DNA of 43,132 nucleotides from an uncultured Treponema sp. (GTDB taxonomy: Bacteria > Spirochaetota > Spirochaetia > Treponematales > Treponemataceae), in contig CAJPOF010000015.1 of NCBI GenBank assembly GCA_905372235.1, positions 1 to 43,132 on the forward strand. Direction: 5' to 3'. The notes beneath the pieces are model-generated. The model saw only the letters and a list, made by a program, of their open reading frames with translations. It made no database searches and had not been told where the DNA came from. Made by a program: the position numbers and the translations under genes. This document shows, piece by piece, positions 17,469 to 25,099 of the stretch; the stretch's first letter is position 1, and every line of letters begins with the position of its first letter.

Positions 17469-17972
17469 TCAAAGCGAAAAATCCGCTTCCATTCCGTCTT
17501 CCGCATTTTTTAAAAGCCCTGCTCTGAAAGAAACAAGTTTTTCCTTGAGTTCGACGTACTTTATCGAAAGAATCTCGACCGCAAGGTAGGCGGCGTTTTT
17601 GGAATTTCCGATGCCGACGGCCGCCACGGGAATCTGAGGCGGCATCTGCACAATCGAAAGAAGCGCATCCAAACCTAAAAGTCCATTTGAACCGGCGGAA
17701 ACACATTCCAACGGAACGCCGATAACCGGAAGCGTCGTAATTCCGGCAATCACTCCCGGAAGAGCCGCCGCAAGTCCCGCACCTGCGATTATGACTTCAA
17801 AACCTTCATCTTCCACCTTTTTTACGGTTTTTTGTAAAAGTTCACCCGCCCTGTGTGCGCTTATGACGAACGCCTTAAACTCAACGCCAAAATCCTTAAA
17901 GACAGAAGCCGATTTTTTCATCGTTTCCGAATCAGACTTTGAACCGAAAAAAATCGCAACTTTTCCAGCCAT
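17469..17972 (-). CDS. purE: PurE, N5-carboxyaminoimidazole ribonucleotide mutase-like
   Basis: 167 aa with AGGAG five bases before the ATG. It follows the bacterial class I PurE pattern: G-S-K-S-D, S-A-H-R with the catalytic H40, I-I-A-G-A-G near 61-66, L-P-V-I-G-V-P, and L-S-I-V-Q-M-P. The enzyme rearranges N5-CAIR to CAIR in purine synthesis and works with PurK. No purK or other pur gene is in the window. Odd: the usual G-A-A-H-L-P-G-M segment reads L-A-A-A-L-P-G-V, so the second conserved histidine is alanine (A70), and the W after S-K-S-D is S. Confidence 0.9.
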   Translation of the reverse strand: MAGKVAIFFGSKSDSETMKKSASVFKDFGVEFKAFVISAHRAGELLQKTVKKVEDEGFEVIIAGAGLAAALPGVIAGITTLPVIGVPLECVSAGSNGLLGLDALLSIVQMPPQIPVAAVGIGNSKNAAYLAVEILSIKYVELKEKLVSFRAGLLKNAEDGMEADFSL

Positions 17973-18143
17973 AAAAACTCCTATAATTCACACTAAATCA
18001 AAAAACGGGGCTGCACAAAACTTCAATTTTTTAGAAGTCCCATTAAAAACGTGCAAACTTAAAAAACTATAGCATTTTTTTTCTCTCGATAAAACAGGAA
18101 GAACGGTGGAATATTTCTTCAAGAAAACGTTTTTTCAAATCGA

Positions 18144-18172
18144 TTGCAAAGCGTCTTTTTTAACGCTAGAAT
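18144..18172 (+). promoter_or_regulatory. Promoter of the thiBPQ operon
   Basis: TTGCAA at 18144-18149, 17 bases, TAGAAT at 18167-18172. The predicted start near 18179 falls exactly at the 5' end of the TPP riboswitch, so the aptamer forms the very start of the mRNA. Confidence 0.65.
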
Positions 18173-18176
18173 CTGA

Positions 18177-18270
18177 AAACTCGGGGTGGGGCTTTGCCTC
18201 TGAGAATATACCCGAAGGCTGCGGAAAGCGGCCTCAACCTGATCCGGATAATGCCGGCGGAGGTAGGGAA
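18177..18270 (+). promoter_or_regulatory. TPP riboswitch (THI element)
   Basis: The conserved TPP aptamer elements appear in order: CTCGGGGTG at the 5' side of P1/P2, CTGAGA, ATACCC, CCTGATCCGGATAATGCCGGC and the closing GGAGGTAGGGAA. The last block doubles as the Shine-Dalgarno sequence: GGAGG at 18260-18264 sits six bases before the ATG at 18271. No separate terminator hairpin or T run lies between aptamer and gene. Control is therefore probably translational: TPP binding would hide the ribosome site. A TPP riboswitch on the homologous thiamine transporter operon is established for Treponema denticola. Confidence 0.95.
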
Positions 18271-19275
18271 ATGAAAAAAATATTGTATTCCCTTATTTTT
18301 ATTTTACCGGTTTTCCAGGGATTTATTTCCTGCGACAAAGAAAGCAAAAATGAAAAACGAAAGGACGAAGTAGTAGTCTACGCATACGATTCTTTCGTGA
18401 ACGAATGGGGGCCGGGGGAAATCCTTGCAAAAGCGTTCCAAGAAAAAACGGGTCTAAAACTAAGCCTTATAAGTGTCGGGGACGGATTAAAGATAATTGC
18501 CAAGGCGGAAGCCGAAAAAAACTCGCCGATTGCAGATGCGGTGGTCGGAATAGACAACAACACTGCGGAAGCGGCATTCAAAAAAGATATCCTCGTTCCG
18601 TACAAACCGGAAGGCTACGACAAGATTTTTCCGGAAATCATAATGGATAAAGAAGCGCGCCTTGTTCCATACGACTACAGCTATATCTCGCTAATTTGGG
18701 ATTCGGAATCGGGAACAAAAGCCCCCAAATCTCTTGAAGACCTTACAAAACCCGAATACGAAAAAAAATTAATCCTTATGAATCCAAAGACATCCACACC
18801 GGGATTTGCATTTGCGCTTTGGGTAAAAACCGTTTACGGCGACAACGCCGATTCCTATTGGGAGCGAATAAAACCTTCAATCCTTACAATGTCTCCAAGT
18901 TGGTCTACAGGCTACGGTCTTTTTGTACAGGGAGAAGCGCCTTTGGTCGTCTCTTACACGACAAGCAGCGCCTACCACCTGTATTTTGACAAAACCGAAC
19001 GCTACAAGGCATTAATTTCTCAGGATGGACATATCCTTCAGATTGAGGGAGCGGGAATTCTAAAATCCGCAAAAAATATGCGAGGCGCAAAACTTTTCAT
19101 GGATTTTCTTATAAGTGAGAAAGCCCAAGAAATTCTTCCGCTTACGCAGTGGATGTATCCTTCAAACAGCAAAGTGCAGCTTCCCGACTGCTACAGGATT
19201 TCCCCAAAGGCGGAAAAAATTCTTTCGCCTGAAAAAGACATTTCCGTTTTGGAGGAAGCCCAATCGCAATTCTAA
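18271..19275 (+). CDS. thiB: Thiamine/TPP ABC transporter, substrate-binding lipoprotein ThiB
   Basis: 334 aa from the ATG at 18271, placed by the riboswitch ribosome site; the frame is open to 18106 but that part is upstream of the promoter. A lipoprotein signal ends at F-I-S-C with the cysteine at 21. The mature protein follows the ThiB/TbpA pattern: V-V-V-Y-A-Y-D-S-F near the start, D-A-V-V-G-I-D-N-N, Y-D-Y-S-Y-I-S-L-I-W-D, and S-Y-T-T-S-S-A-Y-H. Binds thiamine or its phosphates outside the inner membrane and delivers them to ThiP-ThiQ. Confidence 0.95.
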   Translation: MKKILYSLIFILPVFQGFISCDKESKNEKRKDEVVVYAYDSFVNEWGPGEILAKAFQEKTGLKLSLISVGDGLKIIAKAEAEKNSPIADAVVGIDNNTAEAAFKKDILVPYKPEGYDKIFPEIIMDKEARLVPYDYSYISLIWDSESGTKAPKSLEDLTKPEYEKKLILMNPKTSTPGFAFALWVKTVYGDNADSYWERIKPSILTMSPSWSTGYGLFVQGEAPLVVSYTTSSAYHLYFDKTERYKALISQDGHILQIEGAGILKSAKNMRGAKLFMDFLISEKAQEILPLTQWMYPSNSKVQLPDCYRISPKAEKILSPEKDISVLEEAQSQF

Positions 19276-20732
19276 AGCTTTCGTCTGTAACGATAATTCT
19301 TGCCCTCTTTTCGACTTGCGTGTCCCTAGCAATAGGAATCACAGGCGCATTTTTCTCGGCAAAAAGGCGTTTTCCGTTCAGGAACGTTTTTTTGTCTTTC
19401 TACGCAATTCCGTTATGCCTTCCCGCATTGCTTGTCGCATTGGGATACATAAGTTTTTTCGGAATGCAAGGAAGCGTGAATTCGCTTTTAACAAAAATAT
19501 TCCACATAAAGCCCGTAACATTCCTTTATTCGTTTTCAGGAATAGTGCTTGTGCAGGGCTTTTACAACTTCCCGATAATAATGAAAAATGTCTGCGAGTC
19601 GTGGCAGAAAATCCCGAAAGACCTTTCGGATTCGGCGCGGCTTTTGGGCGCAAGCGAAAAGCGGATTTTTTTTACGGTTACACTGAACCAACTCATTCCA
19701 TCAATATGTTCCTCGGCAATAATCGTATTTCTGTTCTGCTTTTTCAGTTTTCTTATAATCCTCCTCTTCGGACCTCCAAACCTAAGCACGCTGGAAGTGG
19801 AACTTTTTCTACAATCTCGAAACATCTCAAAGCCGGGAAAAGCGATTTTTATCGCAGCGACGGAAACCGTAATCGCAATGATTTTCGTGGCGTTTTTTGC
19901 CTTTCTTGAAAAAAAAGGCGAAAAAAACAGAGAAAACGCAATAATTCATCCGGAAACAAAAAGAATTTCCGATGTTCCGATTTCAGAAAAGATTTTTTTT
20001 GCGATTTTCATGCTGGTTTTGTCGCTTGGATTTATACTTCCGCTCCTTGCGATTTTTTTTAATGCTTTCAAAGGAAAAGGCGGCGGATTTTCGCTTGAAA
20101 ACTTTTCATGGATTATAAAGCGAAAAAATTTTATTCCGTCCTGCACAAACACGCTTTTTGTAGGATTTTTTTCATCATTCGGTTCATGCGCAATCGGAAC
20201 TGCGCTCGCTCTTTTTTTCTTCACAAAAAAGCACAGCATCGCCGCAAAAATTTTCTCGTTCTTTCCGATGGCGATATCAACGGTAGTAACAGGATTTTTG
20301 TGTCTTCTTGTGTTCAAAAAAGGAAGCCTTTTACTTCTGATTCTTTCAGAGATTTTTCTGTACTGGCCTTACGCATTCAGAATGGCGCTTTCCTCTCTTC
20401 AAAAAACGCCGAACGAAGTAATCGAATCGGCAAAAATACTTTGCAAAAACAAATTTCTTTCGGCGTTTTCAGTGTATATCCCAATCGCAAAACGGGAGAT
20501 TTTCTCTTCGTTTTTTTTCTGCTTTGCCTTGAGCGCAGGAGACGTAACGCTTCCGCTTGTCCTTGCAATTCCTCGTTTTTCTTCGCTTGCGCTTGACACA
20601 TACAGACTTTCAAGCGCATACAGATTCCGGGAGGCGTACGCTTCCGGAAGCATAATGTTTTTCATAACCGCAATGCTTTATTTTCTTAGCATAAAACTCA
20701 AAGGACGAAAAAATCGGAACAAAAATGGCTGA
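19269..20732 (+). CDS. thiP: Thiamine ABC transporter permease ThiP
   Basis: About 487 aa with two permease halves of ~6 membrane segments; EAA-type loops are visible (A-R-L-L-G-A-S-E-K-R-I-F-F and A-K-I-L-C-K-N-K-F-L-S-A-F). The start is a problem. The first canonical start codon is GTG at 19320, but ThiP-like sequence begins before it: L-S-S-V-T-I-I-L-A-L-F-S-T-C lies upstream in the same frame and matches the first membrane helix of known ThiP, ahead of K-R-R-F-P-F-R. The frame opens after a stop at 19230-19232. GGAGGA at 19251-19256 is correctly spaced for ATC at 19263 or ATT at 19269. I give ATT; the conservative start is 19320. The gene overlaps thiB by 7 bases and thiQ by 8. Confidence 0.88.
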   Translation: MLKLSSVTIILALFSTCVSLAIGITGAFFSAKRRFPFRNVFLSFYAIPLCLPALLVALGYISFFGMQGSVNSLLTKIFHIKPVTFLYSFSGIVLVQGFYNFPIIMKNVCESWQKIPKDLSDSARLLGASEKRIFFTVTLNQLIPSICSSAIIVFLFCFFSFLIILLFGPPNLSTLEVELFLQSRNISKPGKAIFIAATETVIAMIFVAFFAFLEKKGEKNRENAIIHPETKRISDVPISEKIFFAIFMLVLSLGFILPLLAIFFNAFKGKGGGFSLENFSWIIKRKNFIPSCTNTLFVGFFSSFGSCAIGTALALFFFTKKHSIAAKIFSFFPMAISTVVTGFLCLLVFKKGSLLLLILSEIFLYWPYAFRMALSSLQKTPNEVIESAKILCKNKFLSAFSVYIPIAKREIFSSFFFCFALSAGDVTLPLVLAIPRFSSLALDTYRLSSAYRFREAYASGSIMFFITAMLYFLSIKLKGRKNRNKNG

Positions 20733-21462
20733 AAATTCAACAAAATATTTTTCAATAAAAAACATATCCAAAACTTGGAAGTCTCCATACGATTTTTCAG
20801 TAATATTCAATGCGGAAATCGAAAAAGGAAAGACGCTTGGAATCCTTGGAAAATCCGGAAGCGGAAAATCCACAGTCCTAAGGCTAATCGCAGGTCTTAT
20901 CGAAAACGACAAAAATCCGGAGAAAAAGCCTGAAATAATCCTTGATGGAAAAAACATAACGGAAGAAAAACCTTCTTCAAGGGAAATCGGAATGGTTTTC
21001 CAGAACCACAGCCTATTTCCGCACCTAACGGTCCTTGAGAACGTTGCATACGGACTTAGATTTTCAAAGATAAGAAAAAATCTTTCAAAAAAAGAAGCGC
21101 AGGAAAAGGCTTTTGAATTTTTGAAAATCTTTGAAATGCAGAAGTTTTCCGACCGTTATCCTGAAACATTAAGCGGCGGAGAAGCCCAGCGGGCAAGTCT
21201 TGCAAGAAGCCTGATTCTAAAACCTAAGGCAATCCTTTTTGACGAACCTTTTTCTTCTTTGGATAAACCGATGAGCAGAAAACTCATCTCCGACATAAAA
21301 CTCATGCAGGAAAAAGAAAGATTTTCTGCAATCCTTGTGACCCACAGCATCGATGAGGCTCAAATGCTCTGCGATACGCTTGCGGTTTTGCGCAAAGGTA
21401 AAAAAATCTGGAACGGAAAAAGCGAAGATTTCACGGAATCTTTGCTGAACACAGAAATTTAA
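20725..21462 (+). CDS. thiQ: Thiamine ABC transporter ATPase ThiQ
   Basis: 245 aa. Walker A is G-K-S-G-S-G-K-S-T at 42-50, the Q-loop lies in V-F-Q-N-H-S-L-F-P-H-L, the signature is L-S-G-G-E-A-Q-R-A-S-L, Walker B is A-I-L-F-D-E-P-F-S-S-L-D, and the H-loop V-T-H-S. Energises the ThiBP system on the cytoplasmic side. The start lies inside the end of thiP (8-base overlap), so translation is coupled and falls under the riboswitch-controlled transcript. No terminator is evident in the 119 bases after it. Confidence 0.93.
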   Translation: MAENSTKYFSIKNISKTWKSPYDFSVIFNAEIEKGKTLGILGKSGSGKSTVLRLIAGLIENDKNPEKKPEIILDGKNITEEKPSSREIGMVFQNHSLFPHLTVLENVAYGLRFSKIRKNLSKKEAQEKAFEFLKIFEMQKFSDRYPETLSGGEAQRASLARSLILKPKAILFDEPFSSLDKPMSRKLISDIKLMQEKERFSAILVTHSIDEAQMLCDTLAVLRKGKKIWNGKSEDFTESLLNTEI

Positions 21463-21569
21463 TTTTTTAAGTCCAATTTTTCCGGTCATTTGTTAGCCCA
21501 ATTGCGTTTTTCAAAAATCAATCCAAAAAGCGGAAACTTCTCTTTAGTGATTATTTTCAGCATAACTGC

Positions 21570-21575
21570 TACAAT
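21570..21575 (+). promoter_or_regulatory. -10 box of the adenine methylase gene, predicted leaderless
   Basis: TACAAT lies six bases before the ATG at 21582 with no ribosome binding site. I cannot find a convincing -35 box, so this is weaker than the other leaderless candidates. Confidence 0.4.
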
Positions 21576-21581
21576 TATTCC

Positions 21582-22682
21582 ATGAGCGAAAATCCTGACT
21601 TTCTTACAAGCCAAATAATCACGTACATCGGGAACAAACGCACCCTGATATACGACATAGAAAGTCAGATTCATGAAATCTGCGCAGTCCTTGGAAAAGA
21701 AAAAATCGATTCCGCAGACCTTTTTTCCGGAAGCGGAATAGTCGCGCGGATGCTAAAGCAATATTCCCGAACGCTCACGGTAAACGACATGGAAAACTAT
21801 TCCTATGCGATAAACGACTGCTATCTTTCAAATGAAAGCGACTTCGACGAAAAAAAATACGAAGCATACCTTTCAAAAATAACGGAAAAGACAAGAAACA
21901 AACCTATCGAAGGACTTATAAGCAAAAACTATGCGCCAAAAGACGACAGCAACATAAAAAAAGAAGAAAGGGTATTCTACACACGGGAAAATGCGCTTTT
22001 AATAGACACGTACAGAAACCTAATCGACGAAATTGTAGACGACGGATTCAAAAAATATTTTCTTGCACCGCTCATAACAGAAGCATCCGTTCATGTGAAC
22101 ACAAGCGGCGTATTCAAGGGATTTTACAAAGACAAGACAACCGGAATCGGCTGCTTCGGCGGAAAAGGAAAAAACGCCCTCTCAAGGATTCAAGGCAGGA
22201 TAGAACTAAAAAAACCTGTCCTAAGCCGCTACGAATCCATGATAATTCTCCACAAAGAAGACACGATGGCTCTTTCAAAGCGGCTTAAAAATCTTGACGT
22301 GGCTTACCTTGATCCGCCGTACAACCAACATCCTTACGGCTCAAACTATTTCATGCTGAACCTGATTCTAAAAAATCGGCTCGAAACTCAGACAAGTTCA
22401 GTTTCAGGAATTCCCATAGACTGGAATCGTTCGGTCTTCAACAAAAGAGCGTTCGCCCTAAAATCCATTGAGACGATAATAGAAAACCTGGATGCAAAAT
22501 TCATAATCGTAAGTTACAATTCGGAAGGCTTCATCTCGTTTGAGCAGATGACAAAAATGCTTGAAAAATACGGCGACCTAAAAACCGTAACGATAAAATA
22601 CAACACATTCCGAGGAAGCAGAAACCTTAGAGGAAGAGCCATCCACGTCTCTGAATATCTTTTTGTGTTGAAAAAGCGGTAA
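21582..22682 (+). CDS. D12-class N6-adenine DNA methyltransferase, orphan
   Basis: 366 aa. Motif I is D-L-F-S-G-S-G near residue 46 and the catalytic motif IV is D-P-P-Y-N at 244-248, with the target-recognition region between them; Q-I-I-T-Y-I-G-N-K-R at the N-terminus is typical of the D12 class. It transfers methyl from SAM to adenine in a specific DNA site that cannot be read from sequence. No endonuclease, specificity subunit or mobile element is adjacent, so it looks like a solitary methylase used for regulation, repair or protection, or the remnant of a restriction system. Confidence 0.88.
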   Translation: MSENPDFLTSQIITYIGNKRTLIYDIESQIHEICAVLGKEKIDSADLFSGSGIVARMLKQYSRTLTVNDMENYSYAINDCYLSNESDFDEKKYEAYLSKITEKTRNKPIEGLISKNYAPKDDSNIKKEERVFYTRENALLIDTYRNLIDEIVDDGFKKYFLAPLITEASVHVNTSGVFKGFYKDKTTGIGCFGGKGKNALSRIQGRIELKKPVLSRYESMIILHKEDTMALSKRLKNLDVAYLDPPYNQHPYGSNYFMLNLILKNRLETQTSSVSGIPIDWNRSVFNKRAFALKSIETIIENLDAKFIIVSYNSEGFISFEQMTKMLEKYGDLKTVTIKYNTFRGSRNLRGRAIHVSEYLFVLKKR

Positions 22683-22691
22683 GGAACTATC

Positions 22692-23285
22692 ATGGAACTG
22701 TACATAATAAGACACGGAAAAACAGACTGGAACGCAACGGAACGGCTTCAGGGACGGGAAGACATAGAACTGAACGAAAAAGGCATAGCCGCCGCAATCG
22801 CACTTGGAAAAAGACTTCAAGGCGTGCACTTCGACAAAATATACTCCTCTCCATTAAAGCGAGCCTACCAAACGGCAATCCTTATAAAAGGAGAAAGAAA
22901 CATTCCGATAATCCGGGATGAAAGACTTTCTGAAATCAGTTTCGGTGTAAACGAAGGCACTGTCTACAGCGACTGGATAGCCGGCGGCTCAAGTTTCAAC
23001 GCATTCGCGCACAACCCGGAAAATTACGTTCCACCCAAAGGCGGCGAATCATTTCAAAGCGTAATGAAAAGAGCAAAAGATTTTCTTAAAAACGTAATCG
23101 AACCTGATTTTTCTTCCAACGGACGCATTATGGTCGTCGCCCACGGAGTTTTGAACGCAGGATTAACCGCCGCCATAGAAAGTCGGCCTATAGAAAAATT
23201 TTGGGCAGGCGGACTTTTCAAAAACTGCGAAGAAAAAATCTACACCTTCGACGGAACAAAATGGCTTTTCGGGGCAAAAACTTAA
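22692..23285 (+). CDS. Histidine phosphatase family protein
   Basis: 197 aa. The catalytic R-H-G-K-T-D-W motif is at residues 7-13 (phospho-histidine H8), the second arginine lies in S-P-L-K-R-A-Y-Q-T-A, the acid E in S-E-I-S-F-G, and the second histidine in V-V-A-H-G-V. These mark a phosphoglycerate-mutase-like phosphatase of the broad-specificity kind. The substrate is unknown; cobalamin or sugar phosphate phosphatases are alternatives. It follows the methylase by 9 bases with AAGGA before the ATG, so the two are probably co-transcribed. Confidence 0.9.
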   Translation: MELYIIRHGKTDWNATERLQGREDIELNEKGIAAAIALGKRLQGVHFDKIYSSPLKRAYQTAILIKGERNIPIIRDERLSEISFGVNEGTVYSDWIAGGSSFNAFAHNPENYVPPKGGESFQSVMKRAKDFLKNVIEPDFSSNGRIMVVAHGVLNAGLTAAIESRPIEKFWAGGLFKNCEEKIYTFDGTKWLFGAKT

Positions 23286-23316
23286 GCATTGTAAAAAACA
23301 TTCCGAAAATCACTGT

Positions 23317-23910
23317 ATGGGAAACATTTACGAAAAGCCGGACTTTTGGTCAAAAAAAGCATTCAGCGAAGGATACCCAGCCCGCTCGGTGTACAAACTT
23401 CAGGAAATCGACCAAAAATTCAGGATTCTAAAGAAAAATTCAAGCGTCCTTGATTTGGGTTCTGCGCCCGGAAGCTGGACGACTTATCTTCTTAGGAATC
23501 TTGGAGAGGAAGGCAAAGTCGTTTCCTGCGATCTAAATCCGCTTTCAAAAGACGTAAAAGGAAACAATCTTGTCTTCTTTCAGGGAGATTTGAACGATAC
23601 CGAAATACTGAACAAAATAAAAGCGCAAGGTCCATACGATGCGGTTGTATGCGATGCGGCGCCGTTCACCACGGGAAACAGGACGGTCGATACAGCCCGA
23701 AGCGAACAGCTTGTAGAAATGGCGATATGGTATGCCCAGACAATGCTTAAAAAAGGCGGACATTTTCTAGTAAAAATTTTTCAGAACGGCGACCAACAGC
23801 AGTTCCTTAAAAAACTCAGGGAACTTTTTGAATCCGCAAAAGGATTCAAACCTGCCGCCTGCCGCTCGGAATCTTTTGAGACATATTTAATTGGAATTTC
23901 AAGGAAATAG
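23317..23910 (+). CDS. rlmE: 23S rRNA 2'-O-methyltransferase RlmE (FtsJ/RrmJ)
   Basis: 197 aa. The K-D-K-E catalytic set is visible: K in R-S-V-Y-K-L-Q-E-I, D in V-C-D-A-A-P, K in F-L-V-K-I-F-Q-N-G, and E in S-E-S-F-E-T-Y-L. SAM-binding motif I is D-L-G-S-A-P-G-S-W-T. Methylates the ribose of a uridine in the A-loop of 23S rRNA during 50S maturation. The ribosome site before the ATG is poor. It is 31 bases after the phosphatase gene. Confidence 0.93.
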   Translation: MGNIYEKPDFWSKKAFSEGYPARSVYKLQEIDQKFRILKKNSSVLDLGSAPGSWTTYLLRNLGEEGKVVSCDLNPLSKDVKGNNLVFFQGDLNDTEILNKIKAQGPYDAVVCDAAPFTTGNRTVDTARSEQLVEMAIWYAQTMLKKGGHFLVKIFQNGDQQQFLKKLRELFESAKGFKPAACRSESFETYLIGISRK

Positions 23911-23920
23911 GACTATAATC

Positions 23921-25012
23921 ATGATGAGATTTGAATCGTACAAAACTAAAAAGTTTTCAAAAGGCACGGACATTTACTCTATGACTTTCAACGCAAGAAT
24001 AAAAAAAATCGCATTGGTTTCAGCCATTGCGTTCTGCCTTGGAGCAGGCATAACTTTCGCAGTGTTTGGAATCTGCGGAAAAAAGACAGTCCTTTCGGGA
24101 ATCGGCGGTCTTGAGACATCCGGAGTTCCAAAATTCAAAGAATCGGACTTTGACGCTTTGTCGGACAAAGCAAATTCGAAAAATTTCTCAAAAGGAAGCG
24201 ACGTTGAAGCGGACAGCGAAGAAAACACAAAACTGGTTCTCTCGCAGGACGGGCTTGGACTTGCCGAAGACTCGCTTGAACTTTGCTACAGCACGTACAG
24301 AGTAAAAAAAGGCGACATGATAGGTTTCATCGCCGACAATTTCAACATAACCCAAGACACAATAATAAGCGTAAACAATATCCGCTCGTCAAGACTTTTG
24401 CAGATTGGCCAGTACTTAAAAATTCCTTCGATGCCGGGAATAATATACACGGTAAGAAAAAGCGGCGAAACTGTAGAATCCATTGCAAAAAAATACGACA
24501 TCGATGCAGATAAAACCGGAAAAGTAAACTCGCTTGAAAAAACCGCATCGCTTAACGCCGGGACAACTCTGTTCCTTCCCGATGCATATTTGGACTGGGT
24601 TACACGTCAGGAAATCAACGGAGACCTTTTCCACAAGCCTGTAAAATCCCGCTACTGGCTTTCGTCCTATTACGGATGGAGAAATTCGCCGTTCAACGGA
24701 AACAGATCTTTTCATTCGGGCGTGGACATGGCGTGTCCCATCGGAACTCCGGTGTACGCAGGGCTTGGCGGAACGGTTACATCCACAGGGTTCAACAGCG
24801 TGTACGGAAATTACATAATTGTAACGCACCATTCAGGCTACAAAACGCTCTACGGACACCTGAGCGCGATACTCGTTACAAGAGGAAAATACGTTGGAAC
24901 CGGAACGAAAATCGGAAAAGTCGGAAACACGGGAATGAGCACGGGACCGCACCTTCACTTTACCGTGTATAAAAACGGAAAAACGGTAGATCCAATCTCA
25001 CTTTGGAAATAG
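23921..25012 (+). CDS. Membrane-anchored LysM / M23 metallopeptidase
   Basis: 363 aa from the ATG at 23921 (AGGA eight bases upstream); a longer TTG frame overlaps rlmE. A basic N-terminus and one membrane segment (~28-50) are followed by two LysM repeats at ~124-170 and ~178-225 and a C-terminal LytM/M23 domain. The zinc ligands are H265 and D269 in H-S-G-V-D and the second H of H-L-H-F (H346), with H344 catalytic. All are intact, so it should be an active peptidoglycan endopeptidase in the periplasm. A consensus-like promoter (TTGGAA, 17 bases, TATAAT at 23914-23919) ends just before the ATG. If used, translation would have to start downstream, for example at the ATG at 23981. Confidence 0.9.
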   Translation: MMRFESYKTKKFSKGTDIYSMTFNARIKKIALVSAIAFCLGAGITFAVFGICGKKTVLSGIGGLETSGVPKFKESDFDALSDKANSKNFSKGSDVEADSEENTKLVLSQDGLGLAEDSLELCYSTYRVKKGDMIGFIADNFNITQDTIISVNNIRSSRLLQIGQYLKIPSMPGIIYTVRKSGETVESIAKKYDIDADKTGKVNSLEKTASLNAGTTLFLPDAYLDWVTRQEINGDLFHKPVKSRYWLSSYYGWRNSPFNGNRSFHSGVDMACPIGTPVYAGLGGTVTSTGFNSVYGNYIIVTHHSGYKTLYGHLSAILVTRGKYVGTGTKIGKVGNTGMSTGPHLHFTVYKNGKTVDPISLWK

Positions 25013-25050
25013 GAAAACAGATTCGCCAGTTTTGCAACAAATACGCTCAA

Positions 25051-25078
25051 TTGCTATTAAAATTTTTTGTTTTATTGT
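25051..25078 (+). promoter_or_regulatory. Candidate promoter of the GGDEF gene
   Basis: TTGCTA at 25051-25056, 16 bases, TATTGT at 25073-25078. The predicted start near 25085 gives a short leader containing GAGGG, five bases before the ATG at 25100. This favours 25100 over the earlier ATG at 25082. Confidence 0.4.
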
Positions 25079-25099
25079 ACTATGGCGTCGAGGGTGGGT

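Noticed and set aside
18106..18270. N-terminal extension of thiB by 55 codons
   Set aside because: It covers the promoter and the TPP riboswitch; the lipoprotein signal begins at the ATG at 18271.
19233..19275. Programmed frameshift joining thiB and thiP into one protein
   Set aside because: A -1 shift would be needed, but no slippery heptamer is present in the overlap, whereas a well-placed GGAGGA suggests independent initiation.
23914..23919. TATAAT one base before the M23 peptidase start as a leaderless promoter
   Set aside because: Although TTGGAA lies 17 bases upstream, the start of transcription would fall inside the coding sequence, and a ribosome site AGGA is present; co-transcription with rlmE is simpler.
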